Assembly: GCA_017302105.1 (NCBI GenBank)
Contig: JAFLCS010000002.1
Location: forward strand, 313,001 to 377,000
Direction of reading: 5' to 3'
Source of the DNA: Caulobacterales bacterium
GTDB lineage: Bacteria > Pseudomonadota > Alphaproteobacteria > Caulobacterales > Caulobacteraceae
DNA: 64,000 bases
Shown here: positions 1 through 9,785 of the stretch, piece after piece
Position numbering within the stretch: position 1 is the stretch's first letter
Layout of the letters: the number at the start of each line of letters is the position of its first letter
Position numbers and translations under genes: made by a program
Notes under the pieces: model-generated
Databases searched by the model: none
What the model was told of the DNA's origin: nothing
Seen by the model: the letters and a program-made list of their open reading frames with translations, nothing else

Positions 1-472
1 GCGCGGCATACTCCGAAAGCGGCTCATCGCGGTCCAGGATGGGCCATTCCTTGAAGACGAAGCGAACGTCGGGGTTGGCCGCGACCAGCTCCATATAGGG
101 ATCGGCGATCTGCTTGCAGTAGGGGCAACGGTAGTCGAAGAATTGCACGACCGTAACGGCGGCGTCGACCGGTCCCATGGCCGGGTCGCGCGCATCCTGT
201 CCAAGGGCCGGCAGGTTCTGGGCGATCGCGGCGCGCGCCGCATCCTGAATGGCCAGGGACTCCTGCTGCTGTAGCCGTAGCGTCGCCTCACGCAGCATTT
301 CCGGATTGCTGAGGAGGGCAGAGCGGACCTGTTGGGTCAGGCTGCCGGGCACGAAGGGGGTCGCCGCCAGGATCAACGCCACCAGTGAGACGATCAGGGC
401 CGCCCATCCCGGATTGAACCGGTCCAGCAGGCTCGTCTCTTGAGGGCGCTCAGGCGGTGGCGTGTCAGTCAT
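1..472 (-). CDS. DsbA-family thiol:disulfide oxidoreductase (partial, C-terminus beyond window)
   Basis: The frame opens at an ATG (complement of 470-472) and runs off the left edge, so about 157 N-terminal residues are visible. An acidic, proline-rich start is followed by one hydrophobic segment (AALIVSLVALILAATPF) that would anchor or export the protein. After it comes VVQFFDYRCPYCKQ, the beta-strand plus CPYC active site of the DsbA/Com1-like thioredoxin fold. This family oxidises or isomerises disulfides in periplasmic proteins. It starts 11 bases after the stop of the M48 protease and is probably co-transcribed with it, which fits an envelope quality-control role (inference). The C-terminal cis-Pro region cannot be checked. 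Confidence 0.88.
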   Translation of the reverse strand, partial: MTDTPPPERPQETSLLDRFNPGWAALIVSLVALILAATPFVPGSLTQQVRSALLSNPEMLREATLRLQQQESLAIQDAARAAIAQNLPALGQDARDPAMGPVDAAVTVVQFFDYRCPYCKQIADPYMELVAANPDVRFVFKEWPILDRDEPLSEYAA

Positions 473-483
473 TCGTCAGCCTT

Positions 484-1854
484 CTAATTCTCTTGGGCCC
501 GGTCCAGTTCGGCAATGTCTTCCAGGCTCGCGCCGGTCGCCAGGATTATGTCGACGGCCCGGCGATAGGCGGCCGATCCCGGCTCAAGACGCGACCGCGC
601 AAATACTGCGGCGCGCTGAGCTTCCTCCATTTCCCGAATTGAGAAATGGTACTCCGCCTGGGCCAGACGGGCCTGACCGTCCTCACCGAGCGACCCATAG
701 GCCTGGGACATCAGCAAATAGGCAAACGGGTTGTCCCGCTCAAAGGCCAGCGACCGATGCAGTTCGGAAATCGCTTCCTGCAAGCGGTCCGGACGCTCCT
801 GGGCGATAATGGCCTGGGCCAGGTTCACACGCAGCAGACCGGCCTCTGGCAGGAGATCGACGGCGCGGCGATGCGCTGGCTCAGCTTCGAGTGGGCGGCC
901 GGCCTCAAACAGGACCTGACCCTTCAACTCCCAAAGGAAGGGATTGTCCGGACCCTCTTCCAGCAGGGTGTCGATCTGGCTGAGGGCATCGTCTGTATTC
1001 GCCGCGCGATAGGCGGCGATGGCGCGCGCATATCTAGCTTCAAACGACGTGTCGCTCGAAGGATAGCGCTGAAGCGTATAGGCCGGTGCATTCAGGAAGG
1101 CGTACAGCTTGGCCTGCATGACGCGATGCCGGAACAGGGCCTCCTCGGTATCTCTGACGCCATGGTGCGCCTGTTCGGCGACCCGCCGACGCAGCCCCGA
1201 GATCCGGTCACTCGAAAGCGGATGGCTGCGGAAGAAGGGGAAGCGACGCTCTTCGGAAAACAGTTCCTGATACCTAAACTCTTCAAAGAACTCGACCAGC
1301 CCGTCACCGGAGACACCCGCGGCTTCCAAGGCCGTCACAGCCGCCTGATCCGCGGCCGCTTCCTGGGATCGGGAATAGGTCAGGGCTCCAAGGGTGCCGA
1401 AATAGCCCGAACTTCCAACCAGCACGGCAGCGGCGTCCGGAGCGCCCGCGAGGGCGGCGAGGACGCCCAGACCCATGGTCAACAGAAACGGTCGCATCCC
1501 GGCCGACTGCATTTCGCCGCGAATGGAATGGCCACCCGCCAGGTGCCCGGCCTCGTGCGCGAGCACGCCCAGAAACTGGTTGGGCGTATCCGCCTCCATG
1601 ATAAGGCCGGTGTGGAATCCCATCCGTAGCCCCTGGGTCGCAAAGGCGTTCAGGGTCGAGTCATTGATCAGCAGAATCGTGACGTCGTCCGGAACCAGGC
1701 CGGCCGCTTCCAGGATCGGGTCTGCGCCCTCGCGGATCGTCATCTCGATCTCGGTATCGCGGATGAGCGACTGCGCCTGGGCGAGGACCGGTGTGGCGAC
1801 CCATAGGGTCGCCGCCGTCAGGGCTGCGAGCCATCCGCTTCGGAGTTTGGACAT
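484..1854 (-). CDS. M48 family periplasmic metalloprotease with TPR region (BepA-like)
   Basis: The 456-residue protein begins with a Sec signal peptide ending near VLAQAQ. The zinc motif HEAGH lies at residues 100-104, and the third ligand is probably Glu165 in SRSQEAAAD. The second half is built of helical TPR-like repeats, for example FLWELKGQVLFEAGRPLEAE. This layout matches BepA/YfgC, which degrades or matures misassembled outer-membrane proteins such as LptD in the periplasm. It is followed closely by the DsbA-like gene and lies downstream of rne on the same strand, 39 bases away. The family assignment is secure; the LptD-type substrate is inferred by analogy. Confidence 0.92.
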   Translation of the reverse strand: MSKLRSGWLAALTAATLWVATPVLAQAQSLIRDTEIEMTIREGADPILEAAGLVPDDVTILLINDSTLNAFATQGLRMGFHTGLIMEADTPNQFLGVLAHEAGHLAGGHSIRGEMQSAGMRPFLLTMGLGVLAALAGAPDAAAVLVGSSGYFGTLGALTYSRSQEAAADQAAVTALEAAGVSGDGLVEFFEEFRYQELFSEERRFPFFRSHPLSSDRISGLRRRVAEQAHHGVRDTEEALFRHRVMQAKLYAFLNAPAYTLQRYPSSDTSFEARYARAIAAYRAANTDDALSQIDTLLEEGPDNPFLWELKGQVLFEAGRPLEAEPAHRRAVDLLPEAGLLRVNLAQAIIAQERPDRLQEAISELHRSLAFERDNPFAYLLMSQAYGSLGEDGQARLAQAEYHFSIREMEEAQRAAVFARSRLEPGSAAYRRAVDIILATGASLEDIAELDRAQEN

Positions 1855-1893
1855 GACGCGTCCTCCTTGGCTCGACCCTTCAACCGGGTCCCG

Positions 1894-4356
1894 TCAGCGA
1901 CCGAGTCGCCACCACCCCCGCTTGGGCTTTTCGGGGGGCGCGGTGATCTCGCCCTCGGGCAGTGGCAATTCTGAGGCCAGATTCTCCGCACCGCCTTCGG
2001 AACTGGACGCGTTGTCCTCATCCGCCGGGGCCTCAAGCACGACAATGTCCTCGGTCGGCGCTTCCGGTGCGGGGGCCGCAGCCTGGGTCTCGGCCTCGGC
2101 CTCCACCGCGGGGACGGGAGCCTCGACTACCTCGATGGGCGCGTTGGCCTCGTCCAGATCGGTGACTGCTGTGACGGCGGCAACCGTCTTGCGACGGACA
2201 CGCCGGCGGCGCGGCTCGCGGCTGGGCGCGGTATCCGTCGGCTCCGGATCGGCCAAGACCGGTGCTGGAACGGGCGTGGCGTCGGAGGTCTCGGCAGCCG
2301 GTGCCGTGCGAGGTGCTCGCTCGAGCGGATCGAACCAGACATAGGGGTCGTCCAGGGACGGCGTCCGGCCGCGAACCCAGCCGTACACGCCGTCACGGCC
2401 ACCGTCGCCATCACGTCCCCGACGCCCGCCGCGACGACCCCTCCGACGCCGGCGAGACCCGGCGTCATCGTCCTCGTCGTCCGTGCCGACGGAAACCGTT
2501 TCGTCAGCTTCGCCGGCGACGCTTCCGGCCTCGCCGCGACGACCACCGCGCCGGCGCCGACGCCGGCGACCGCCGCGTCCGCCGTCACGGCCGTCCTCAA
2601 CCTCTTCGAGCGCGGCCCGGGACTGATCGTCGTCCGCATCTTCGAGATCTTCATCGTCGAGGTCGTCATCGTCCGGCTCATCATCCGGCACCGCTTCGTC
2701 AGCCTCGTCTTCTGGGCCATAGGTGACCCGTTCGCGCGTCACCGCAGCCACAACCGGCGGCGGCGGAACCTCCATGTCGATCCGCTCGATCGCGGATTCG
2801 CCATTGGCCAGATGCTCGTCGATCTCGATGGTGACAAACAGGCCCGACACCGCGTGAAGGCGGGCCAGGGCGTCGCGCTTGTGGTTAAGAATGTAGAGAG
2901 CCACGGCAGCCGGTGCGCGCAGGACGATTGCGCCTTCGCCCTTGCCGGCTTCGGCCTCGGCGGCGCGCATGGCCAGCAGGGCACTGGACTCTGTCGACCG
3001 GACCCGACCCGAACCACCACAATGCTCGCAGGTGTGGGTTACGCCTTCCAGCAGGCCCATCCGGCGGCGCTGGCGGCTGATCTCCATCAATCCGAACTGA
3101 GAGATTTTGCCCATCTGGAGGCGCGCGCGGTCGCTTTCGAGCGCCGAGGCCAGGGCCTTCTCGACGGCCCGATTGTTCTTCGTCTCCTCCATGTCGATGA
3201 AGTCGATGACGATCAGCCCGGCGAGGTCGCGCAGGCGCATCTGGCGGGCGGCTTCTTCGGCGGCTTCGAGATTCGTCTTGAGCGCCGTCGTTTCGATATT
3301 GCGCTCCTTGGTCGCCTTACCGGAGTTGACGTCGATGGCGACGAGCGCCTCGGTCTGGTTGATGACCAGATAGCCGCCCGATTTCAGGGGCACAGTCGGG
3401 GTCTGAAGCTGGGTCAGGACGTCCTCGACCTTGTGCTTCACGAACAGCGGCGTCGAGCCCTCGTAACGCTGGACCTTCTTGGCCAGGGACGGCGACAGCA
3501 CCCGCATGAAGTCGCGGGCCTCTCGCCAGGCGTCTTCACCTTCGACCTGGAGGCTCTCGAAATCCTTGTCGAACATATCGCGCACGGCCCGACGTACGAG
3601 GTCCTCCTCCTGATAGATCAGGCTGGGGGCGTGCGACTTCAGGGTTGTTTCGCGAATGTCCTCCCACAGACGCAGGAGATACTCATAGTCACGCTTGATC
3701 TCGGCCTTGGTGCGCTTGGCACCGGCGGTCCGGATGATCAGGCCCATGCCCTGCGGCACTTCCAGGGACTGGGCCGCCGCCTTCAGGCGCTTGCGATCCG
3801 TCGCACTGGTGATCTTGCGCGAAATGCCACCGCCCTTGCCGGTGTTGGGCATCAGCACACAGTAACGACCGGCCAGGGAGATGCGGGTCGTCAGGGCCGC
3901 ACCCTTGGCTCCGCGCTCTTCCTTTACGACCTGAACCAGCAGGATCTGGCGGCGCCGGATGACCTCCTGGATCTTGTAGCGGCGCATCAGGCGCCGACGC
4001 AGCTTGGCCTCGTCGGCGGACAGGCCCTCGTCATTGTCAGCCTCGGCCTCGGCTTCGGCCTTTTCCTCTTCTGTCTCGGCCTCGGCCATGATGGCTTCGC
4101 GGTCGGCGACGGGGATCTGATAGTAGTCGGGATGAATTTCGTTGAAGGCCAGGAAGCCGTGACGATTCCCGCCGTACTCGATGAAGGCGGCCTGCAGGCT
4201 CGGCTCTACGCGCGTGACCTTGGCCAGATAGATGTTGCCGCGAAGCTGTTTGCGATCACGGCTTTCGAAATCGAAATCCTCAACCCGGCGGTCGTTGACG
4301 ACGGCGACGCGGGTTTCTTCCGCGTGCGCCGCATCGATCAGCATGATTTTCGACAT
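1894..4356 (-). CDS. rne: Ribonuclease E/G
   Basis: RNase E is the endonuclease that starts mRNA decay and processes rRNA, as scaffold of the degradosome. I chose the ATG at 4356 (MSKIMLIDAAHAEETRVA) because it matches the family N-terminus; the reading frame extends 29 codons upstream without homology. The 820-residue protein has an S1-like RNA-binding region near residues 35-190 with an acidic insert, the DNase-I-like catalytic core with VAIDVNSG and VIDFIDMEE, and the zinc-link CEHCGGSG near residue 440. The last 300 residues are low-complexity: long Asp/Glu stretches, several Arg/Gly blocks, and a basic tail ending RGWWRLGR, as expected for an alphaproteobacterial scaffold domain. Confidence 0.96.
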   Translation of the reverse strand: MSKIMLIDAAHAEETRVAVVNDRRVEDFDFESRDRKQLRGNIYLAKVTRVEPSLQAAFIEYGGNRHGFLAFNEIHPDYYQIPVADREAIMAEAETEEEKAEAEAEADNDEGLSADEAKLRRRLMRRYKIQEVIRRRQILLVQVVKEERGAKGAALTTRISLAGRYCVLMPNTGKGGGISRKITSATDRKRLKAAAQSLEVPQGMGLIIRTAGAKRTKAEIKRDYEYLLRLWEDIRETTLKSHAPSLIYQEEDLVRRAVRDMFDKDFESLQVEGEDAWREARDFMRVLSPSLAKKVQRYEGSTPLFVKHKVEDVLTQLQTPTVPLKSGGYLVINQTEALVAIDVNSGKATKERNIETTALKTNLEAAEEAARQMRLRDLAGLIVIDFIDMEETKNNRAVEKALASALESDRARLQMGKISQFGLMEISRQRRRMGLLEGVTHTCEHCGGSGRVRSTESSALLAMRAAEAEAGKGEGAIVLRAPAAVALYILNHKRDALARLHAVSGLFVTIEIDEHLANGESAIERIDMEVPPPPVVAAVTRERVTYGPEDEADEAVPDDEPDDDDLDDEDLEDADDDQSRAALEEVEDGRDGGRGGRRRRRRRGGRRGEAGSVAGEADETVSVGTDDEDDDAGSRRRRRGRRGGRRGRDGDGGRDGVYGWVRGRTPSLDDPYVWFDPLERAPRTAPAAETSDATPVPAPVLADPEPTDTAPSREPRRRRVRRKTVAAVTAVTDLDEANAPIEVVEAPVPAVEAEAETQAAAPAPEAPTEDIVVLEAPADEDNASSSEGGAENLASELPLPEGEITAPPEKPKRGWWRLGR

Positions 4357-4765
4357 GGTGGTAGGTGTCTCCGGGGCGCGCCGACGCCTGGCGTCCAGCT
4401 TGGACGCGGGCGGCTCGCCTGAATTGCAGGTGGATTGGCGCACACGCCTTCAGTTCGCCGGTGGCGAGATCTGAATACAGCCGATTGGCGGCGGTGCGGC
4501 CCATGGGGTCGTGTCTCGGTCGGTCGCGCAATGAGCGCGGGAATGGGCGATTCGACAGGGTCGCGCGGACCATCTGGCGCATTCGCCGGGAACGCCGGCC
4601 CTGAAGGCCCATCGTCCATGACGGGTTAGCTGGGACAGCAGCGTCCTTTTAGCAAGAGCCGGGCTTGAAATGAAAGGGACTGTTTGCGACGAATTGTCTG
4701 GCGTCCTTAACCCTTTTCCAGCGCCCCTCAGGCATAATCAGGCGTACGCGTTTGGAGAAGCCGAC
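4357..4765. promoter_or_regulatory. Divergent intergenic region between rne and amiC (long leaders)
   Basis: This 409-base stretch separates two divergent genes and has no convincing gene. Several short frames cross it on both strands, but none has a ribosome site with a recognisable product. On the rne side the transcript could form a GC-rich hairpin around GGGCCTTCAGGGCC near 4598-4612. Long structured leaders are typical of rne, which autoregulates through its 5' UTR in enterobacteria; whether that holds here is unknown. On the amiC side CATAAT at about 4733 is a weak -10 candidate. No promoter is firmly identified. Confidence 0.4.
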
Positions 4766-5971
4766 GTGAAAGCGTTGATGGGTAAGCTGTTGGGCGGCCC
4801 GCGGCAGATGGCCGTGGGACTGACGGCGCTCGCTGCATTTGTTGTAGCCGCCTTCGCGGCCGGCAGCGGAATGGCCGATGGGCCGCGCCAGGACGATGTC
4901 GTCCAGGTCCGGTTTGGGGGCGACGCCCGCAATACCCGCGTCGTCGTTGAACTCACGCGTTCAGCCAGCGCCCGTATCGAGCGGGGCGCGGACCCGGCAG
5001 ATCTGTCGGTCACCCTGGCCGGTGTGGATGCTGGAGGAGGTCTGTCCGGCCCCGGAGCAGGCCTGGTTCAGGCTTATGAGGTATCGGCCCATCCCGGCGG
5101 CGCGCGCCTGCATCTGGATCTCAGCCGACAGGCCGAGGTGACGCGGCGGTTCCTGCTTCCGCCTGGCGACGGGGTGCGGGTCTATCGCTATGTGATCGAC
5201 CTGGCCGCTCCGGGTGCCGGCCCGCGCCAGGAGGCCCGGTCGGTGCCGCCGCCCGCCGAACGCCGGCGGGAGCAGCCGCAGGCGCGCCGGACTATTGTTA
5301 TCGATGCCGGTCACGGGGGAACTGACCCTGGGGCGCTCGGACCCGACCTTCAGGAGCGCGAGATTACCCTCGCGGCTGCCCTGGAGCTACGGCGCCAGCT
5401 TGAGGCCTCAGGCCGCTATCGCGTTGTCCTGACGCGCTCGACCGACGTTCTGGTGCCTCATGCCCGTCGCGTTTCGATCGCGCGCGATGCCGGGGCCGAC
5501 CTGTTCATTTCGCTCCACGCCGATTCGAGTGCCAATGCCACCACGCGAGGGGCCAGCGTCTATACGCTATCGGACCGTGGTGCGGACCGGGCCGCGCGCC
5601 AGGCCCTGGGTAACGGCCCCTTCGGCAGCCTCGATCTTCCGGCCGGTGATCCGGCCGTGCGACGCGTTCTTCTGGACCTGACGCAGAGGGCCACGATGAA
5701 TCGCTCGGCGGTCTTCGCCAATGTGCTGCTGAATCATGTGGGCCACGAGGCACCGCTGCTAGCTCGCAGCCATCGCGACGAGAATTTTGCCGTCCTGCTG
5801 GCACCTGACGTCCCGGCCGTGTTGCTGGAAATGGGTTTCATCACCAATGCGGATGATGCCGCCTTCATGGGCGGAACCAGCGGTCGGCGGCGCATGATGG
5901 GTGCGATCGTTCGTGCGATTGATGCCTATTTTCGGCCTGAGACGTCAGGACTGAGCGGCGCCCAGCCCTAA
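4766..5971 (+). CDS. amiC: N-acetylmuramoyl-L-alanine amidase with AMIN domain
   Basis: This periplasmic zinc amidase cuts the peptide stem from MurNAc and is needed to split septal peptidoglycan. I chose GTG 4766 (VKALMGKLL) because GGAG lies 8 bases upstream and a signal-type hydrophobic segment follows directly; an ATG 96 bases upstream is in frame but has no such support. An AMIN domain (VVQVRFGGDARNTRVVVELT) targets the protein to the wall. The Amidase_3 domain follows with IDAGHGGTDPGALG, ISLHADSS and the catalytic Glu region LLEMGFITNADD. The length of 401 residues is normal. PBP1A follows 77 bases later on the same strand, forming a cell-wall pair. Confidence 0.94.
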   Translation: MKALMGKLLGGPRQMAVGLTALAAFVVAAFAAGSGMADGPRQDDVVQVRFGGDARNTRVVVELTRSASARIERGADPADLSVTLAGVDAGGGLSGPGAGLVQAYEVSAHPGGARLHLDLSRQAEVTRRFLLPPGDGVRVYRYVIDLAAPGAGPRQEARSVPPPAERRREQPQARRTIVIDAGHGGTDPGALGPDLQEREITLAAALELRRQLEASGRYRVVLTRSTDVLVPHARRVSIARDAGADLFISLHADSSANATTRGASVYTLSDRGADRAARQALGNGPFGSLDLPAGDPAVRRVLLDLTQRATMNRSAVFANVLLNHVGHEAPLLARSHRDENFAVLLAPDVPAVLLEMGFITNADDAAFMGGTSGRRRMMGAIVRAIDAYFRPETSGLSGAQP

Positions 5972-6048
5972 GATCCCTTTCCCAGACGGCCAGGTCCGGC
6001 TAAATCCACTGGTTCGCCCTACCAACTGGGCGAGCCAGGGAGTTGGAC

Positions 6049-8496
6049 GTGCAGACAGCCGAGCGTTGGTTCGTCATGGTCGGGATCGGGATCCTCGGCT
6101 TTGTGGCGCTCGTCGGCATGATTGTCGCCTTGTACACCGCCTATCTGTTCCACGACCTGCCCGATGCCGGAGAGCTGGCGGATTACCGTCCGCCCACAGC
6201 GACCCGGGTTTATGCCTGGGACGGCACCCTGATCGGCGAATTCTCTCAGGAACGCCGGATCTTCGTACCCTACGAGGAAATCCCGCCCGTCGTGATCCAG
6301 GCCTTCCTTGCGGCTGAGGACAAGCATTTCTTCCAGCATGGCGGCATCGACGTCTCGGGCTTTGGCAGGGCCATGGCCAACAATGTTCTGAACCTGGCGC
6401 AGGGGCGTCGTCTCGAAGGCGGCTCGACCATTACCCAACAGGTGGCCAAGAATGTGCTGCTGACGAGCGACACGACCATTGGCCGCAAGGTGCGTGAGGC
6501 CATTCTCGCCCAGCGGCTGGAATCTGTCCTGACCAAGGAGCAGATCCTCGAACTGTACCTGAACGAGATCTTCCTGGGGTATCGTTCGTATGGGGTGGCC
6601 GCAGCGGCCTACAACTATTTCGGCAAGTCCCTTGATGAGCTGACCCCGGCCGAGGCCGCTTTTTTGGCGGCCCTGCCCAAGGGCCCGAACAACTATCATC
6701 CCCGCGAACGCACGGGTGCAGCCGTGGCGCGCCGCAACTGGATTCTCGGGCAGATGCATGAGCTGGGTTGGCTGAATGACGCCCAGGAGCGTGAAGCGGT
6801 GGCCGCGCCGCTGGTGGTGCGCGATGCGCCGGTCCGGTCCGAATATGAGGATGCCGACTATTTCGTCGAGGAGGCGCGCCGCATCGCCTTGAGAACCTGG
6901 GGTCAGGACGTCAATCGCGGCGGCTATTATATGCGCACGACGCTCGATCCGCGCCTGCAATCCATGGCACGGGATTCGCTGATGCGCGGCCTGGAATCCT
7001 ATGATCGTCGTCATGGCTGGCGCGGGGCCTGGGGTCAGACGGAACTCACTGAAGGGTGGCAGGAACGGGCTCAGCAAGAGCGGCCGCCGTCCGAGCGTCG
7101 CGCCTGGCAGGCGGCGATCGTCGAATCGGTTTCTGGCAACAATGTTGGCATCCTGCTGGCGTCGGACGCGACCGAGGCGACGTTGCTCGCGTCCGACGCG
7201 GCCTGGGCCAATGCCGGTGCCGGCCTGTCGCGCGGCGACCTGATCTTTGTCGAGCCGCTCGAGCGTGGCGGGTTTGGCCTGCGCCAGGTGCCTGAAGTCA
7301 ACGGGGCCCTGGTCGCGATCGAGCCGTGGTCCGGGCGCGTCGTGGCCATGGTCGGTGGCTATTCCTATTCCCTGTCCAGCTTCAATCGGGCCACGCAGGC
7401 GATGCGCCAGCCTGGCTCGGCCTTCAAACCGTTTGTCTATGCGACGGCGTTGGAGACGGACTTCACACCGACCTCGATCATCGTCGACGGGCCGATTTCC
7501 CTGGTGGGGGCCGGGGGACAGAGATGGAGTCCCCAGAACTATAGCCGGCGCTACTACGGCCCGACCACCTTGCGCCGGGGGCTGGAGCTTTCGCGCAATG
7601 CCATGACGGTGCGCCTGGCTCAGAGGATCGGCATGGAGCGCGTTCGCGACGACGCCATCCGGTACGGTGTGGTTGACGAAATGGAGCCGGTTCTGTCGAT
7701 GGCCCTGGGGGCTGGCGAGACCACTGCGCTTCGCCTGACCGGTGCCTATGCGGCCTTTGCCAACGGCGGCCGCCGGGTCCGACCCCACCTGATCGAACTG
7801 GTTCAGGACCGGAACGGTGAAACCGTCTGGAGCGCGGAGGCCGATCTGGAGCCGGCGCGCGCCTGCCCGACCTGTGATCGCAATTTTGACGGCCGCGAGA
7901 GCCCGCGGGTTCGGCCGCGCGGCGAACAGGTGATGGACCCCATTACCGCCTACCAGATCACGTCCATGCTGGAAGGTGTGGTCCAGCGCGGCACCGCCAC
8001 CAGCGCCCGCGTGCTGGGTCGTCCGGTCGCGGGCAAGACCGGCACGACCAACAACTATCGTTCGGCCTGGTTCGTCGGCTACACGCCGGACCTGGTCGTC
8101 GGGGTCTATATCGGCTTCGATGACAATCGCTCGCTCGGCCACGGGGAGGCGGGGGGAACTGCGGCCGTCCCGATCTTCGTGGACTTTATGCAGGAGGCGA
8201 TGCGTGGCCGCCCTGTGCTTCAGTTTGCCCGTCCGCGCAATGCCGTCTGGCGCAATGTCAACGGTATTGAAGAAGCCTTCCGGCCGGGTTCGGAAGCACT
8301 TCGTCAGCGTCGGGAAGAGGAGGTCGTGACAACACCGACCGGCCCGACTGGCGATCGCCGGACCTACGCACCGGTCGAAGGTGTGCCGTACAACCCGGGC
8401 CCACGGGTGCCGCCCGACGAACGTCAGCCGCCGCCGCCCGACGCTGCGCCGCCGCCGCGCACGCCGCCACCGGAGGATCTGAGTGGCCTCTACTGA
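6049..8496 (+). CDS. mrcA: Penicillin-binding protein 1A, bifunctional transglycosylase/transpeptidase
   Basis: Class A PBP that polymerises glycan strands and cross-links them at the inner membrane. GTG 6049 is preferred because AGGGAG ends 6 bases upstream; a TTG two codons earlier overlaps that site. One N-terminal membrane helix (VGIGILGFVALVGMIVALYT) is followed by the GT51 domain with the catalytic Glu in AAEDKHFFQHGG (about residue 90), EGGSTITQQVAKN and the RKVREA motif. The transpeptidase domain has SAFK (about residue 456), SRN and KTGTTN (about residue 663). The C-terminal 50 residues are proline-rich. The 815-residue length and motif set leave little doubt. It lies downstream of the amidase and 104 bases upstream of prfB. 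Confidence 0.96.
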   Translation: MQTAERWFVMVGIGILGFVALVGMIVALYTAYLFHDLPDAGELADYRPPTATRVYAWDGTLIGEFSQERRIFVPYEEIPPVVIQAFLAAEDKHFFQHGGIDVSGFGRAMANNVLNLAQGRRLEGGSTITQQVAKNVLLTSDTTIGRKVREAILAQRLESVLTKEQILELYLNEIFLGYRSYGVAAAAYNYFGKSLDELTPAEAAFLAALPKGPNNYHPRERTGAAVARRNWILGQMHELGWLNDAQEREAVAAPLVVRDAPVRSEYEDADYFVEEARRIALRTWGQDVNRGGYYMRTTLDPRLQSMARDSLMRGLESYDRRHGWRGAWGQTELTEGWQERAQQERPPSERRAWQAAIVESVSGNNVGILLASDATEATLLASDAAWANAGAGLSRGDLIFVEPLERGGFGLRQVPEVNGALVAIEPWSGRVVAMVGGYSYSLSSFNRATQAMRQPGSAFKPFVYATALETDFTPTSIIVDGPISLVGAGGQRWSPQNYSRRYYGPTTLRRGLELSRNAMTVRLAQRIGMERVRDDAIRYGVVDEMEPVLSMALGAGETTALRLTGAYAAFANGGRRVRPHLIELVQDRNGETVWSAEADLEPARACPTCDRNFDGRESPRVRPRGEQVMDPITAYQITSMLEGVVQRGTATSARVLGRPVAGKTGTTNNYRSAWFVGYTPDLVVGVYIGFDDNRSLGHGEAGGTAAVPIFVDFMQEAMRGRPVLQFARPRNAVWRNVNGIEEAFRPGSEALRQRREEEVVTTPTGPTGDRRTYAPVEGVPYNPGPRVPPDERQPPPPDAAPPPRTPPPEDLSGLY

Positions 8497-8600
8497 TCGC
8501 GACAGGACGGGCTGACCTTTCCGTTGCGACGACAATGGCCTATCTGACGCCCGTCCGGAGCCCTGCGGCGCGGGATCGAACACCAAGGTGAGATTGAATC

Positions 8601-9726
8601 ATGCGACTGGATGTCGAGGCCATGTCGGCTGACATCGAGCAGAGCCTCGCTCTGCTCAGGAGGAGACTTTGACTGGGAGCCTGCGCTCCGCAAGCTCGAC
8701 GAGCTGAACGCGCGGGTCGAGGACCCGACGCTCTGGGACAACCCGGAAGAGGCTCAGGCCGTCAGCCGGGACCGGGCGCGCCTTGAGGGCCAGATCAACG
8801 GCGTGCGCGATATGCAGACCGGTCTGGAAGAGGCCGTCATGCTGTCGGAAATGGCCGATGAGGAGGGCGACGAAGACGCCCTGGAAGATGCGCGCGCACA
8901 GCTTCGCGCGATCAAGGAACGTGCCGCCCGGGCCGAGCTGGAGGCCCTGCTGTCAGGCGAGGCCGATGGCAATGACGCCTATCTTGAGGTCAATGCCGGA
9001 GCCGGTGGAACCGAGTCCTGTGACTGGGCCGGAATGCTGCTGCGGATGTACACGCGGTGGGCCAAGGCTCACGGCTACGAAGTCACGATCGAGGCCGAGG
9101 AAGATGGCGATCAGGCCGGGATCAAGTCGGCGACGATTCTGGTCGAAGGTCCGAACGCCTATGGCTGGCTGAAGTCGGAATCGGGGGTGCATCGTCTGGT
9201 GCGCATCAGCCCCTATGATGCGGCAGCCAAGCGCCACACCTCTTTTGCCTCCATCGGTGTGTCGCCCGTGGTGGACGACACCATCGAGATCGACATCAAC
9301 CCGGCCGATGTTCGCACGGACACCTATCGGGCGTCAGGCTCGGGAGGGCAGCACGTCAACAAGACCGACTCGGCGGTGCGTCTCACGCACGTTCCGACCA
9401 ATACCGTCGTGGCCTGCCAGGCCGGGCGCTCCCAGCACCAGAACCGCGAGCAGGCCTGGAAGATGCTGCGCGCGCGCCTCTATGAGCTGGAACTCCAGAA
9501 GCGCGAGGCCGCGGCCCAGGCGCTGGCGGACGCCAAGACCGACATTGGCTGGGGCCATCAGATCCGGTCCTACGTGCTGCAACCGTATCAGATGGTGAAG
9601 GACCTGCGCACCGAGGTGGAAACGTCGGATACTCAGGGGGTTCTGGACGGCGACCTCGATGCCTTCATGGGCGCAGCCCTGGCCCAGCGGGTGGGGGCCA
9701 CCCGCGGCGAGACTGTCGACGAATAG
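8601..9726 (+). CDS. prfB: Peptide chain release factor 2 (programmed +1 frameshift)
   Basis: RF2 terminates translation at UGA and UAA. The gene is read in two frames: ATG 8601 opens 23 codons ([19 protein letters not shown]...) ending CTT-TGA at 8667-8672, then reading shifts +1 and continues from GAC 8671 ([18 protein letters not shown]). AAGGTGAG lies upstream of the ATG. The main frame contains the peptidyl-hydrolysis loop [15 protein letters not shown] and the codon-recognition region [15 protein letters not shown]. The tripeptide there is SPY, whereas E. coli RF2 has SPF; I recall SPY in other alphaproteobacteria but could not check. The product is about 374 residues. Annotating only the downstream frame would wrongly place the start at 8611. 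Confidence 0.96.
8660..8673 (+). promoter_or_regulatory. prfB +1 programmed frameshift site
   Basis: The bases CAGGAGGAGACTTTGAC contain the classic signal: an internal Shine-Dalgarno-like AGGAGG (8659-8666 region), a slippery CTT codon at 8667-8669, and the in-frame stop TGA at 8670-8672 followed by C, a poor termination context. When RF2 is scarce, ribosomes pause at UGA and slip forward one base, making more RF2. This autoregulatory site is well known from E. coli and many bacteria; here all elements are visible. Confidence 0.95.
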
Positions 9727-9731
9727 AGAAA

Positions 9732-9768
9732 GGGCGGGGCCGATGCCGGTCCCGCCCTCAGTCTTTTT
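9732..9768 (+). terminator. Rho-independent terminator after prfB, probably bidirectional
   Basis: GGGCGGGGCC (9732-9741) pairs with GGTCCCGCCC (9748-9757) around a 6-base loop, with one G-U pair. TCTTTTT follows at 9762-9768 on the plus strand. Read from the minus strand the same hairpin is followed by TTTCTCT, so it may also end transcripts of the convergent bactofilin gene. Confidence 0.8.
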
Positions 9769-9785
9769 CTAGTGATCGCTCGTCG

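Noticed and set aside
2812-4422. 536-codon plus-strand frame antisense to rne
   Set aside because: Shadow of rne, which has unmistakable motifs on the other strand.
6019-8586. 855-codon minus-strand open frame antisense to PBP1A
   Set aside because: It has no ribosome site or family resemblance and mirrors the codon structure of PBP1A; long antisense frames are common in high-GC DNA.
9200-9245. SPY instead of SPF in RF2 as a sign of changed stop-codon reading
   Set aside because: I recall SPY as common in alphaproteobacterial RF2, and the UGA frameshift control in the same gene argues for normal UGA reading.
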